Source of the DNA: Sunxiuqinia elliptica
GTDB lineage: Bacteria > Bacteroidota > Bacteroidia > Bacteroidales > Prolixibacteraceae
DNA length: 64,000 bases
Reading direction: 5' to 3'
NCBI RefSeq assembly: GCF_900113005.1
Contig: NZ_FONW01000003.1
Span: 186,001-250,000 of the forward strand
Shown here: in pieces, positions 1-8,189 of the stretch
Layout of the letters: the number at the start of each line of letters is the position of its first letter
How positions within the stretch are numbered: position 1 is the first letter of the stretch
Program-made: the position numbers and the translations under genes
The notes under the pieces: model-generated
What the model was told of the DNA's origin: nothing
The model's input: the letters and a program-made list of their open reading frames with translations, nothing else
The model's database searches: none

Positions 1-2
1 GG

Positions 3-824
3 AATGTACAGTTTGATGTGGACATTCTTGGTGGAGGAAATGTTGGTCAGTGGGGAGGTAACTTCGTACTCGAAAGATGGTGGGGGCCATTGTACTGGAA
101 CCTCAAAGACAAAAACGGCGTGAGCAATTTCCTGAAAGATACCCTGTGTGGGAGACCCGTAGGGCGCGGTACAGCAACAGAGTACCTGGATCAGCTGGTA
201 TGGCAGTTCAAAGGCGATTTTGATCGTGACATCCGGAACTCAAAATACAATATTCAGCGAACTTTTTACTGGACCAATCCAAACAGTAAATTTTACGGAC
301 AGGAAATCACTCCGGAAAACTTAGGTACTGCTTCTGATTATAACAAATCAAGGATAAGCCCAAGTTTAAAGAAGAATGTAACAGTTATTCATTATGGACA
401 GTTTCAGGATGCTACCAGCAAAGAATGGCACGATAACGGACGTATCTACAAAGACTGGTATATCATGCGATTAGCCGAAACTTTTTTATTAAGGGCAGAA
501 GCATATCACTTAAAGGGTGAAAATCAAAAAGCTGCCGACGATATCAATGTTGTAAGAAATCGGGCACAGGCAACTCCTGTAAATTCGGGAGATGTCAATA
601 TTGACCTTATTCTTGATGAACGGGCTCGTGAGTTGCATGTTGAAGAGTATCGTTTGAATACCTTGTTGAGAATGGGGAAACTTGTTGATTACCTGATGAA
701 ATATAACGAATCGGTAATCTATAATGGGTACTCATTAGGTAATCATTTCAATAAATTTCCAATTCCTAATTCGGAGATTGAAGCCAATAAGGAAAATCTT
801 CTGGAACAGAATCCGGGATATTAA
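3..824 (+). CDS. SusD/RagB-like outer-membrane glycan-binding lipoprotein, C-terminal part (5' end outside window)
   Basis: The reading frame is open to the left edge, so the N-terminus, signal peptide and lipobox are missing; the GTG at 18 is an internal codon. What remains is about 273 residues. The helical stretch YIMRLAETFLLRAEAYHLKG followed by a VRNRAQ motif is the TPR-like repeat of SusD proteins. The LDERARELHVEEYR segment and the ending IPNSEIEAN...LEQNPGY are the classic SusD C-terminus. Family role: surface glycan capture beside a SusC TonB-dependent transporter, expected just upstream outside the window. It leads a series of same-strand glycoside hydrolase genes, which marks a polysaccharide utilisation locus. 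Ligand specificity cannot be read from this fragment. Confidence 0.93.
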   Translation, partial: NVQFDVDILGGGNVGQWGGNFVLERWWGPLYWNLKDKNGVSNFLKDTLCGRPVGRGTATEYLDQLVWQFKGDFDRDIRNSKYNIQRTFYWTNPNSKFYGQEITPENLGTASDYNKSRISPSLKKNVTVIHYGQFQDATSKEWHDNGRIYKDWYIMRLAETFLLRAEAYHLKGENQKAADDINVVRNRAQATPVNSGDVNIDLILDERARELHVEEYRLNTLLRMGKLVDYLMKYNESVIYNGYSLGNHFNKFPIPNSEIEANKENLLEQNPGY

Positions 825-851
825 TAGGTCGTTATACTTAATAATTAAAAA

Positions 852-889
852 AAGATGTCCTGCTGTGTGCTGATGCAGCAGGACATCTT
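852..889 (+). terminator. Hairpin after susD (terminator or attenuator)
   Basis: A perfect 14-bp inverted repeat (arms 852-865 and 876-889, 10-nt loop) starts 28 bases after the SusD stop. The following T-tract is weak (TTATCTTT). It may lower transcription of the downstream enzyme genes relative to the SusCD pair, which is common in such loci. Confidence 0.7.
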
Positions 890-958
890 ATCTTTAAGGT
901 AGGTTTTACGAGAGCTAGCCCACTGGGTTAAAATGGAACGATAAAGACAAGTTTTATT

Positions 959-3121
959 ATGAGGAAAAAAAGAGAAGTATTTTGGACATTGATGGTAATA
1001 GTTGCCATGCTTGTTGTGAATAGTTCATGTCAAACAAGAGAGGTTCAAATTTTTGTGGCCACAGATGGCGACAACAGTCATGGTGATGGGAGTGTTGAGT
1101 ATCCATTTGCCACGCTTGAACAGGCCAGGGATGAGATTAGAAAACAGAAAAGAGACGGAACAACACAAAAAGCATTTCATGTAATTCTAAGGGAGGGGAC
1201 TTATTTTCGAAACTCTTCTTTTTTATTGGATGAAAACGATTCGGGAACAGAAGATCATCCAATTGTATATTCCTCTTATAAAAACGAAAAAGTGATTATT
1301 CATGGCGGAATCGAAATTCCTTTGGAAAAGAAAAATAAGTTAGTTTCTTCAGATATACTCTTGCGACTTGCGGCTGAAGCCCGTGATAAGGTTGTGGAAA
1401 TAGACCTTCGTGCGCTGGGGATTAGCGATTATGGAACAATGCGCCCGGTTGGATTTGCAAGGCCTTTTGGTCCTGCGTGGCCCGAGCTTTTTGTAAACGG
1501 TGAACCATATTCAATTGCCCGTTGGCCCAATGATTCTACCATGATAATGGGAAAAGTTATTGACCGGGGATCAGTTCCGCGCGATGGGGATCTTTCAAAC
1601 CGGGGAGGAAAATTTGCATTTGAAACCGATCGGCCTTTAAAGTGGCAATCTCACGAAGACATCTGGATATCTGGATACTTCAGAAGAGGTTGGGCAGAAG
1701 ATGCGGTTGAACTGGCAGAAATAGATACCGTAAATAAAATCTTCAGTACGAAACAGCCTTCGCTTTATGGATTTGAGTCGGGGCACAAGTTTAGCAGGTG
1801 GTTTGTGTACAATATTTTGGAAGAGGTAGATAAACCGGGCGAATATTACCTCGATCGTAAAATGGGAAAACTATACTTCTATCCCCACGAGGAGCTTGAA
1901 TCCATTGAAATTTCGATGCTGGAAACACCTTTGGTTAGTATAAAAGGGGCTTCCAATGTGCAGCTTGAAGGAATAGATTTTGAGTGCTCAAGGGGAATGG
2001 GAATTTATATGGAATGCACCAATAATAACCTGATAACAGATTGTACGTTCAAAAATCTGGGTATCGTAGGTGTTTGTATGGGAAAAGGAATTGAACCTTT
2101 TAAAGAACTACGTCATGAAGGAACAGGAGAAGCTGCTTCCGAAAAAATAGGTAGCTACCTTCAGCATATTTACGAAGATCCGGTGTTTAACCGCGAGGCC
2201 GGACAAAATAATGGTGTAGTAAATTGTACGATTTATAATACCGGGGCAGGAGGTATTCATTTAAGCGGGGGAGACCGTTTAACGCTGGAGCCGGGTAACA
2301 ATTATGTTGAAAATTGTATCATTCACGATTTTAACCGCATTGAAAAATCGTACCGTGCCGGAATTGATATCAGTGGGGTTGGAAACCGAATTGCCAATTG
2401 CGAAATGTACAATGCTCCAAGTATGGCAATCCTGTTACACGGTAACGACCACAGAATAGAATACAACGAAATCCACCATGTTTGCCATGAAGTTCACGAC
2501 CAGGGAGCACTTTATTATGGTCGCGATCCATCCGAACAAGGGCATAAAGTGTATTATAACTTTTTTCATCACCTGAACAGTATTCATGCCACATCGGCCG
2601 TGTACCACGATGATGGTGCCTGCGGAATGGAGGTTTACGGAAATATCTTTTATAAACCCGGAAGCATCCCTGTACTTATTGGAGGGGGGCACGATAATCC
2701 TTATACCAATAATATTTTTATCGATGCCGAGTTGGGAATTCACGTAGATAACCGCAATCAGAACTGGTCGAAGAATGTGATTGAAAAAGGCGGACTTTAC
2801 GAGCAACGCCTGAACCTTGTCAAATATAACGAGCCACCTTATAGCACGAAATATCCTCAACTGGCAAAATATTGGGAGGATGATCCATCGCTCCCTAAAC
2901 GTAATCCGGTTTCAAAAAACATATTTTACAAGGTAAAAACGCCAACCAGGTATAATAACGATTGGTTGCCTTTTATGGATGATAATTGGGTGACAGATGA
3001 AAATCCAGGTTTTGTGAATGAAGAAGAGATGAATTTTGAACTGAAGGAGAATGCCAAAGCGTTTGAAGCCATTCCCGGTTTCGAAGCTATTCCATTTGAC
3101 AAAATCGGAGTAAAAAAATAA
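959..3121 (+). CDS. Secreted right-handed parallel beta-helix lipoprotein, putative glycan-active enzyme
   Basis: The 720-residue product has a signal peptide ending in a lipobox-like VNSSC (Cys24), so it is probably an outer-membrane-anchored lipoprotein. After Cys24, the motif PFATLEQARDEIR and then VILREGTYF are typical openings of parallel beta-helix proteins of the pectate-lyase-like superfamily. Residues from about 320 to 600 carry the helix repeats, with many N-x-I/C and G-N-x-I turns (NNLITDCTF, NNYVENCIIHDF, GNRIANCEMYNA). The length and opening resemble GH141-type or unclassified beta-helix glycosidases. I cannot identify catalytic residues. It lies 5 bases before the GH2 gene, as first gene of the enzyme operon. 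Function as a glycosidase or lyase is inferred from fold and neighbours. Confidence 0.8.
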   Translation: MRKKREVFWTLMVIVAMLVVNSSCQTREVQIFVATDGDNSHGDGSVEYPFATLEQARDEIRKQKRDGTTQKAFHVILREGTYFRNSSFLLDENDSGTEDHPIVYSSYKNEKVIIHGGIEIPLEKKNKLVSSDILLRLAAEARDKVVEIDLRALGISDYGTMRPVGFARPFGPAWPELFVNGEPYSIARWPNDSTMIMGKVIDRGSVPRDGDLSNRGGKFAFETDRPLKWQSHEDIWISGYFRRGWAEDAVELAEIDTVNKIFSTKQPSLYGFESGHKFSRWFVYNILEEVDKPGEYYLDRKMGKLYFYPHEELESIEISMLETPLVSIKGASNVQLEGIDFECSRGMGIYMECTNNNLITDCTFKNLGIVGVCMGKGIEPFKELRHEGTGEAASEKIGSYLQHIYEDPVFNREAGQNNGVVNCTIYNTGAGGIHLSGGDRLTLEPGNNYVENCIIHDFNRIEKSYRAGIDISGVGNRIANCEMYNAPSMAILLHGNDHRIEYNEIHHVCHEVHDQGALYYGRDPSEQGHKVYYNFFHHLNSIHATSAVYHDDGACGMEVYGNIFYKPGSIPVLIGGGHDNPYTNNIFIDAELGIHVDNRNQNWSKNVIEKGGLYEQRLNLVKYNEPPYSTKYPQLAKYWEDDPSLPKRNPVSKNIFYKVKTPTRYNNDWLPFMDDNWVTDENPGFVNEEEMNFELKENAKAFEAIPGFEAIPFDKIGVKK

Positions 3122-3126
3122 ATACA

Positions 3127-6100
3127 ATGCAAAAACATTATAAAATTCTTATTGCTGTTTGGGCGGCGTTTTTTGTGATACAAGTATCTGCACAGGAAAG
3201 TCAAAAGCAGGATGACCAGTTTGCCAAAATAGGCAATATGGATGTAGCTGTCCGTACACATTTGTTGAAAGAAAATCCTCCTAAAGATTTGCCGGCGAAG
3301 TATTTACCGGCAAGTAACGAGAAGGGAGTTTCTTTTAAGCCTTTCGATTTAATGGACACCCGGGAAGAGCTGGAAGCCGAATTGGTTCGGATGCGCGAGG
3401 AATATAAACCGTTTCTGGAAAACCATGCCCCGGCAATAGCCAAAACAAGGGACAGGATTTATCTTACAAATGCACTTTGGCGAATAGAAACAGCAGAAGA
3501 CAAACAAAATTTCGATAATGTGTTGGAGGGGAAAGGACAATGGACTGAAGTTCAACTACCTCATTTTGGGGGACCATTGGGCCGGGCCGTAACCTATTAT
3601 CTCAAAGAGATAGATATTACCAAAGAGATGATGGATAAAGGTTCGTTGTTTATCTGTTTCAAAGCGGTCGACTACATAGCCAATGTTTTTATAAACGGGC
3701 ATTATCTCGGTTCGCACGAAGGATTTTTTGCCCCCTTCGAATTCAATTTTACACCTTATGCAAAGGAGGGGAAAAATACCCTTGTTGTTCAGGTTAAAAA
3801 CGATTATACAACCACCGGAGGAACCAGCGAAGAAGGTGAACGTGTAAAAGGCGATAAAATATTTGGTGCAACAAATTTGGGATACGATGATCCTTATAAT
3901 GGATGGCACCACAGCCCTGCAGGAATGGGGATTTACCAGGATTGTTACGTTGAAGCACGTGCCCCTTTGCATATCCATGATATTTTTGTGAGACCGCTTT
4001 TAGATACCCGGGAAGCAGAAGTTTGGTTGGAAGTAAATAATTACTTCAATTATACTAAAGCTGTAAAATTTAAATTATCGGTTTACGGTCAGAATTTTGA
4101 AGAAACGATTGTTGAAGACCAGGAATACATTCCATCTACGGTTCATATTCCCGGAGTTGGCGATTTGGCTAAACCCACTGATTGGCAAGCCAATAAACTT
4201 GCGCTGGGATATGGGGTAAATTTCCTTAAAACCAGGGTGAAAATACCAAATCCAAAATTGTGGGATAATACAACACCCTGGCTCTACCAGATCCAATTGA
4301 AAATGTATAACGAAGACGATGAGTTAACCGATGTGCAGACGCAGCAATTCGGAATGCGTTCCTTTACAATGGATACTGTTTCTGTACCCAAAGGAATGAT
4401 GTATTTGAATGGCGAAAAAATTCGTCTTCGCGGCGCCAATACAATGGGTTTTATGCAACAGGATGTTTTTCGTAAAGATTGGGATCAGTTGATTGACGAT
4501 ATTTTGCTGGCAAAAATATGTAATATGAATTACTACCGCTTAACCCAGCGCCCTGTGCAGCCAGAGATTTACGAATATTGCGACAAATTGGGAATGATGA
4601 CCCAGACCGACCTGCCTTTATTTGGTGGTTTGCGCCCAAATAAGTGGGCCGAAGCAGTAAAGCAGGCCGAAGAAATGGAGCGTCTGGTAAGGAGCCATCC
4701 GTGTAATATAATGGTAACCTACATTAACGAACGTTTCCCAAATGCCGAAGGTGTCCCTCAGCGAAGTATGAGTACCTATGAAGAATATGCTCGTTTATTT
4801 ACTGCCTGCGATCAGGCCGTACATATGGCAAATCCCGACAGGGTGATAAAAGCGGCAGACGGTGATTATGATCCGCCATCGCCCGGATTACCTGATAACC
4901 ACTGCTACAATGCATGGTATAACGGGCATGGATTGGGGCTTGGAGAATTACATCAGGGGCATTGGATAGCTACAAAACCCGATTGGTATTTTGCTTGTGG
5001 GGAATTTGGCGCTGAAGGTTTGGATCCTGAAAATGTAATGCGAAAATATTACCCCAAAGAATGGTTGCCTCAAAACAAAGAGGAGGAAAAGAACTGGAAT
5101 CCGGGTAAGATTGCAAAGGCACAAACCCAAAAGTTTCATTACCTGTGGTTTAATACCCAAAATACAATGCCCGATTGGATAGAAGTCAGCCAAGAGCACC
5201 AGGCCTGGGCAACTAAAATCCTAACAGAATCATTCCGGAGAAATCCGAATATGGTATCCTTTGCCATACACTTGTTTATTGATGCATGGCCTGCCGGATG
5301 GATGAAAACAATCATGGACGTGGACAGGCAACCCAAAAAAGCATTCTTTACATATCGGGATGCTTTGGAGCCACTGATGGCAAACCTGAGAACCGACCGT
5401 TATGATTTTACCAGTGGAGAAGAAATAATAACAGAAGCCTGGATTTGCAACGACCTGAACCATTCGCCGGATAATTATACACTTAAGTATCAGTTTGAGA
5501 AAAACGGAAGAATTATTTTTGCCAATAAGATAACTCCGCATATACCTGTGAACAGTTCCGGTTTTCTAGGCTACATTAAATTTCCGGCACCAAAAGTTTC
5601 AAAGCGGACAGGATATGTTTTAAGGCTGGGATTATTTGATGAACAAGGAAATGAAGTTAGCCAGTCCACTCTTGATCTGGAGGTATTTCCAAAACAGAAT
5701 ACGCCTTCAGGTAATATTTTTGTTAGCTCTGATGAAGGAGAAGTGATCGGGATCCTGGATGAGCTTGGAATAACAGCCCAAAAATCATTGGAGCAGGCCT
5801 CGGTAATACTGATTGATGACTTCAGCTGGTACAAACAAAATAAATCGAGTGTTGAAGAATTAGTTCGATCAGGAAAAAGAGCCATATTTCTGGATTTGGA
5901 GGTCGGTTCTTATATGCTTGCCGAAAGTAAATTAACTGTGGAAAATACCATTATGGGCGAATATTATTTTGTGTCGCCGGCAACGGGGCATAAAATGGTT
6001 AATTGGGCCAAGCCAATGGATTTTAGGTTTTGGTACAATAGCGAGAAAGAATGTGTCCGTCCATTCATAAATAAAGTTTTTAAAGCTGAAGATTGGACTC

Positions 6101-6276
6101 CTATATTGCTTACAGGGCGAACCAGCTGGGGAGCAGATCTTGGACCGCTCCTGGCAGTGGCCGAAAAGAAATATGGAAAGGGTTGTTATGTGGTTTGTCA
6201 GTTGAAACTAAATAACAGGATTAATGCAAATCCGGTTGCCCGAAAATTCGCTGAAAAATTATTGAATATTAGATAA
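3127..6276 (+). CDS. Large secreted glycoside hydrolase family 2 enzyme
   Basis: The product has 1049 residues and a cleavable signal peptide (ending near VSAQES). A long N-terminal extension of about 110 residues precedes the GH2 jelly-roll domain (about 115-275, with VDYIANVFINGHYLGSHEGFFAPFEF). Immunoglobulin-like and TIM-barrel domains follow (barrel about 425-760). The proposed acid/base is Glu535 in TYINERFPN, and the proposed nucleophile is Glu626 in CGEFGAEG; both fit GH2 layout. A C-terminal domain (about 860-1049) resembles the glutamine-amidotransferase-like module seen in some beta-galactosidases. GH2 enzymes release beta-galactose, beta-glucuronate or beta-mannose; the uronate genes downstream make glucuronidase or galactosidase activity plausible, but substrate is not decidable here. 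Spacing to the next gene is 10 bases. Confidence 0.88.
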   Translation: MQKHYKILIAVWAAFFVIQVSAQESQKQDDQFAKIGNMDVAVRTHLLKENPPKDLPAKYLPASNEKGVSFKPFDLMDTREELEAELVRMREEYKPFLENHAPAIAKTRDRIYLTNALWRIETAEDKQNFDNVLEGKGQWTEVQLPHFGGPLGRAVTYYLKEIDITKEMMDKGSLFICFKAVDYIANVFINGHYLGSHEGFFAPFEFNFTPYAKEGKNTLVVQVKNDYTTTGGTSEEGERVKGDKIFGATNLGYDDPYNGWHHSPAGMGIYQDCYVEARAPLHIHDIFVRPLLDTREAEVWLEVNNYFNYTKAVKFKLSVYGQNFEETIVEDQEYIPSTVHIPGVGDLAKPTDWQANKLALGYGVNFLKTRVKIPNPKLWDNTTPWLYQIQLKMYNEDDELTDVQTQQFGMRSFTMDTVSVPKGMMYLNGEKIRLRGANTMGFMQQDVFRKDWDQLIDDILLAKICNMNYYRLTQRPVQPEIYEYCDKLGMMTQTDLPLFGGLRPNKWAEAVKQAEEMERLVRSHPCNIMVTYINERFPNAEGVPQRSMSTYEEYARLFTACDQAVHMANPDRVIKAADGDYDPPSPGLPDNHCYNAWYNGHGLGLGELHQGHWIATKPDWYFACGEFGAEGLDPENVMRKYYPKEWLPQNKEEEKNWNPGKIAKAQTQKFHYLWFNTQNTMPDWIEVSQEHQAWATKILTESFRRNPNMVSFAIHLFIDAWPAGWMKTIMDVDRQPKKAFFTYRDALEPLMANLRTDRYDFTSGEEIITEAWICNDLNHSPDNYTLKYQFEKNGRIIFANKITPHIPVNSSGFLGYIKFPAPKVSKRTGYVLRLGLFDEQGNEVSQSTLDLEVFPKQNTPSGNIFVSSDEGEVIGILDELGITAQKSLEQASVILIDDFSWYKQNKSSVEELVRSGKRAIFLDLEVGSYMLAESKLTVENTIMGEYYFVSPATGHKMVNWAKPMDFRFWYNSEKECVRPFINKVFKAEDWTPILLTGRTSWGADLGPLLAVAEKKYGKGCYVVCQLKLNNRINANPVARKFAEKLLNIR

Positions 6277-6286
6277 TTACTACAAA

Positions 6287-8176
6287 ATGAAACTTACATT
6301 ATTTATTACTCTTTCCTTTTTAACAATTCTATTTTCTTGTAATACAAAAGATATTAAGGTAACAAGCCCTTCGAACTTACTGGAAGTAAAAATTGTGAAC
6401 AGCGAAGAAGGCTTACTACTGGAACTGAGCAAATCCAATCAATCCCTTATGCATATTGATTTGGGAAAATTTGCCCTTGATAAAGGAATTATTGGCAATA
6501 CTTATCAGATTGAAGATGTACAGTACACATCGAAAGATGAAACCTGGAAGCCTGTTTATGGCGAAAGAAATTCGGTACGAAACCATTATAACGAGCTTGA
6601 ACTTGTGCTAAAAGATAAAACTTCCGGTAAGTTCGTCAGGATAATTTGCAGGCTTTATGATGAAGGTGTTGCATTTCGTTACTTTTTCGATCAAACAACT
6701 TTTGACAATGCGGTTGTGGAGAAGGAACTCACTTCATTTAATTTGAATGGAGATTATGAAGCATGGGTAACAACCAATGCCCAGGGATATTACGAAAAGA
6801 AACACATTAGCCAAATCGAAGAAGCATGTGAACGCCCGTTTGTTATCCGGCAAAATGAACAATCTTATCTGGCAATAGGAGAAGCTGCACTGGTTGACTT
6901 TGCACGTATGAAATTAAAGTGCAATTCGGGAAAGGAAAATTCATTACAAACGGAATTGACAGGAACTGTTGATTTGAAAGGAGCGGATTATAAAACTCCC
7001 TGGAGGTATGTAATGGTAGCTGAAAACCCCGGAGAATTGCTCGAAAACAATTATTTTGTTTTGAACCTGAATGAGCCAAACAAAATTAAAGATACTTCGT
7101 GGATTAAGCCCGGAAAAGTGATTCGCGAGGTAACCCTGACTACAAAGGGTGGAATGGCTTGTGTTGACTTTGCAGCCAAACACAACTTGCAGTATGTTGA
7201 ATTTGATGCCGGCTGGTACGGCAATGAATACGACGATACATCGGATGCAACGACTGTTACTGTCGATCCCAAACGGTCGCCGGGACCACTTGATCTGCAG
7301 TATGTAATCAACTACGCAAAAGAAAAAGGTGTCGGTGTAATTTTGTATGTAAACCGTCGTGCATTGGAAAAACAATTGGATGAAATACTTCCCTTATACA
7401 AAAGTTGGGATATTGCAGGGTTAAAATACGGATTTGTGAATGTGGGCCCGCAAACATGGACAAGCTGGGTGCACGATGCTGTCCGAAAAGCTGCTGATTA
7501 TCAGTTGATGGTCGACGTTCACGATGAGTATCGCCCTACTGGTTACTCTCGTACCTTCCCGAACCTGATAACCCAGGAAGGTATTCGTGGCGACGAAGAG
7601 AGTCCTTCTACCGAGCATACCTTGATTACCCTCTTTACCCGTATGATTGCCGGTGCAGGAGACAATACGAACTGCTTTTTGGCTCCTCGGGTATCTGAAA
7701 AAATGGGTGGAAAGGCCGGGCAAATGGCAAAAGCTATCATGCTTTACAGTCCGTGGCAATTTGTCTATTGGTACGATCGTCCCGAAGGATCACCCCATAA
7801 AAAGGGGGGAGCCGGCTCAGCTGAAGGGATAATTGAAGAAAGTGAAGAACTTGGTTTTTATGATGCTCTGCCCACCGTGTGGGATGAAACAAAAGTATTG
7901 GAAGGTGAGATTGGTGAATATGCAACCGTTGTCAGAAGAACCGGAGAGGATTGGTTTGTTGGATCGTTAACAGCTAATAAGGCTCGTTCGCTTGAAATTT
8001 CATTCTCCTTCTTGGATGAGGGGAAAGCTTATGAAGCAACCATCTTCTCACAAGATGCAAGTGGCTTGGAGGATAATAAAGTGACTCTGGAGACACTTGC
8101 AGTAAATCAAAAAACGATCTTTTCGAGAACTTTGGTAGAAAACTCAGGTTTGGCCGTGATCATCAGAAAAAAATAA
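6287..8176 (+). CDS. GH97 family glycoside hydrolase lipoprotein (first copy)
   Basis: The product has 629 residues with a lipoprotein signal (MKLTLFITLSFLTILFSC, Cys18). It has the GH97 plan: an N-terminal beta-super-sandwich opening (TSPSNLLEVKIVN), the RNHYNELEL segment, the SWIKPGK linker, then a TIM barrel (about 280-530) with FDAGWYG, GLKYGFVNVG, HDEYRPTGYSRTFPN and ITQEGIRGDEE, and a C-terminal sandwich. Family members are calcium-dependent alpha-glucosidases or alpha-galactosidases. The barrel strand reads KYGFV where, as I recall, retaining members have an Asp nucleophile, so the Glu-using inverting type is more likely; this needs an alignment. It sits mid-operon between the GH2 gene and the SGNH fusion. 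Confidence 0.9.
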   Translation: MKLTLFITLSFLTILFSCNTKDIKVTSPSNLLEVKIVNSEEGLLLELSKSNQSLMHIDLGKFALDKGIIGNTYQIEDVQYTSKDETWKPVYGERNSVRNHYNELELVLKDKTSGKFVRIICRLYDEGVAFRYFFDQTTFDNAVVEKELTSFNLNGDYEAWVTTNAQGYYEKKHISQIEEACERPFVIRQNEQSYLAIGEAALVDFARMKLKCNSGKENSLQTELTGTVDLKGADYKTPWRYVMVAENPGELLENNYFVLNLNEPNKIKDTSWIKPGKVIREVTLTTKGGMACVDFAAKHNLQYVEFDAGWYGNEYDDTSDATTVTVDPKRSPGPLDLQYVINYAKEKGVGVILYVNRRALEKQLDEILPLYKSWDIAGLKYGFVNVGPQTWTSWVHDAVRKAADYQLMVDVHDEYRPTGYSRTFPNLITQEGIRGDEESPSTEHTLITLFTRMIAGAGDNTNCFLAPRVSEKMGGKAGQMAKAIMLYSPWQFVYWYDRPEGSPHKKGGAGSAEGIIEESEELGFYDALPTVWDETKVLEGEIGEYATVVRRTGEDWFVGSLTANKARSLEISFSFLDEGKAYEATIFSQDASGLEDNKVTLETLAVNQKTIFSRTLVENSGLAVIIRKK

Positions 8177-8189
8177 AAACCGTTTAGTT

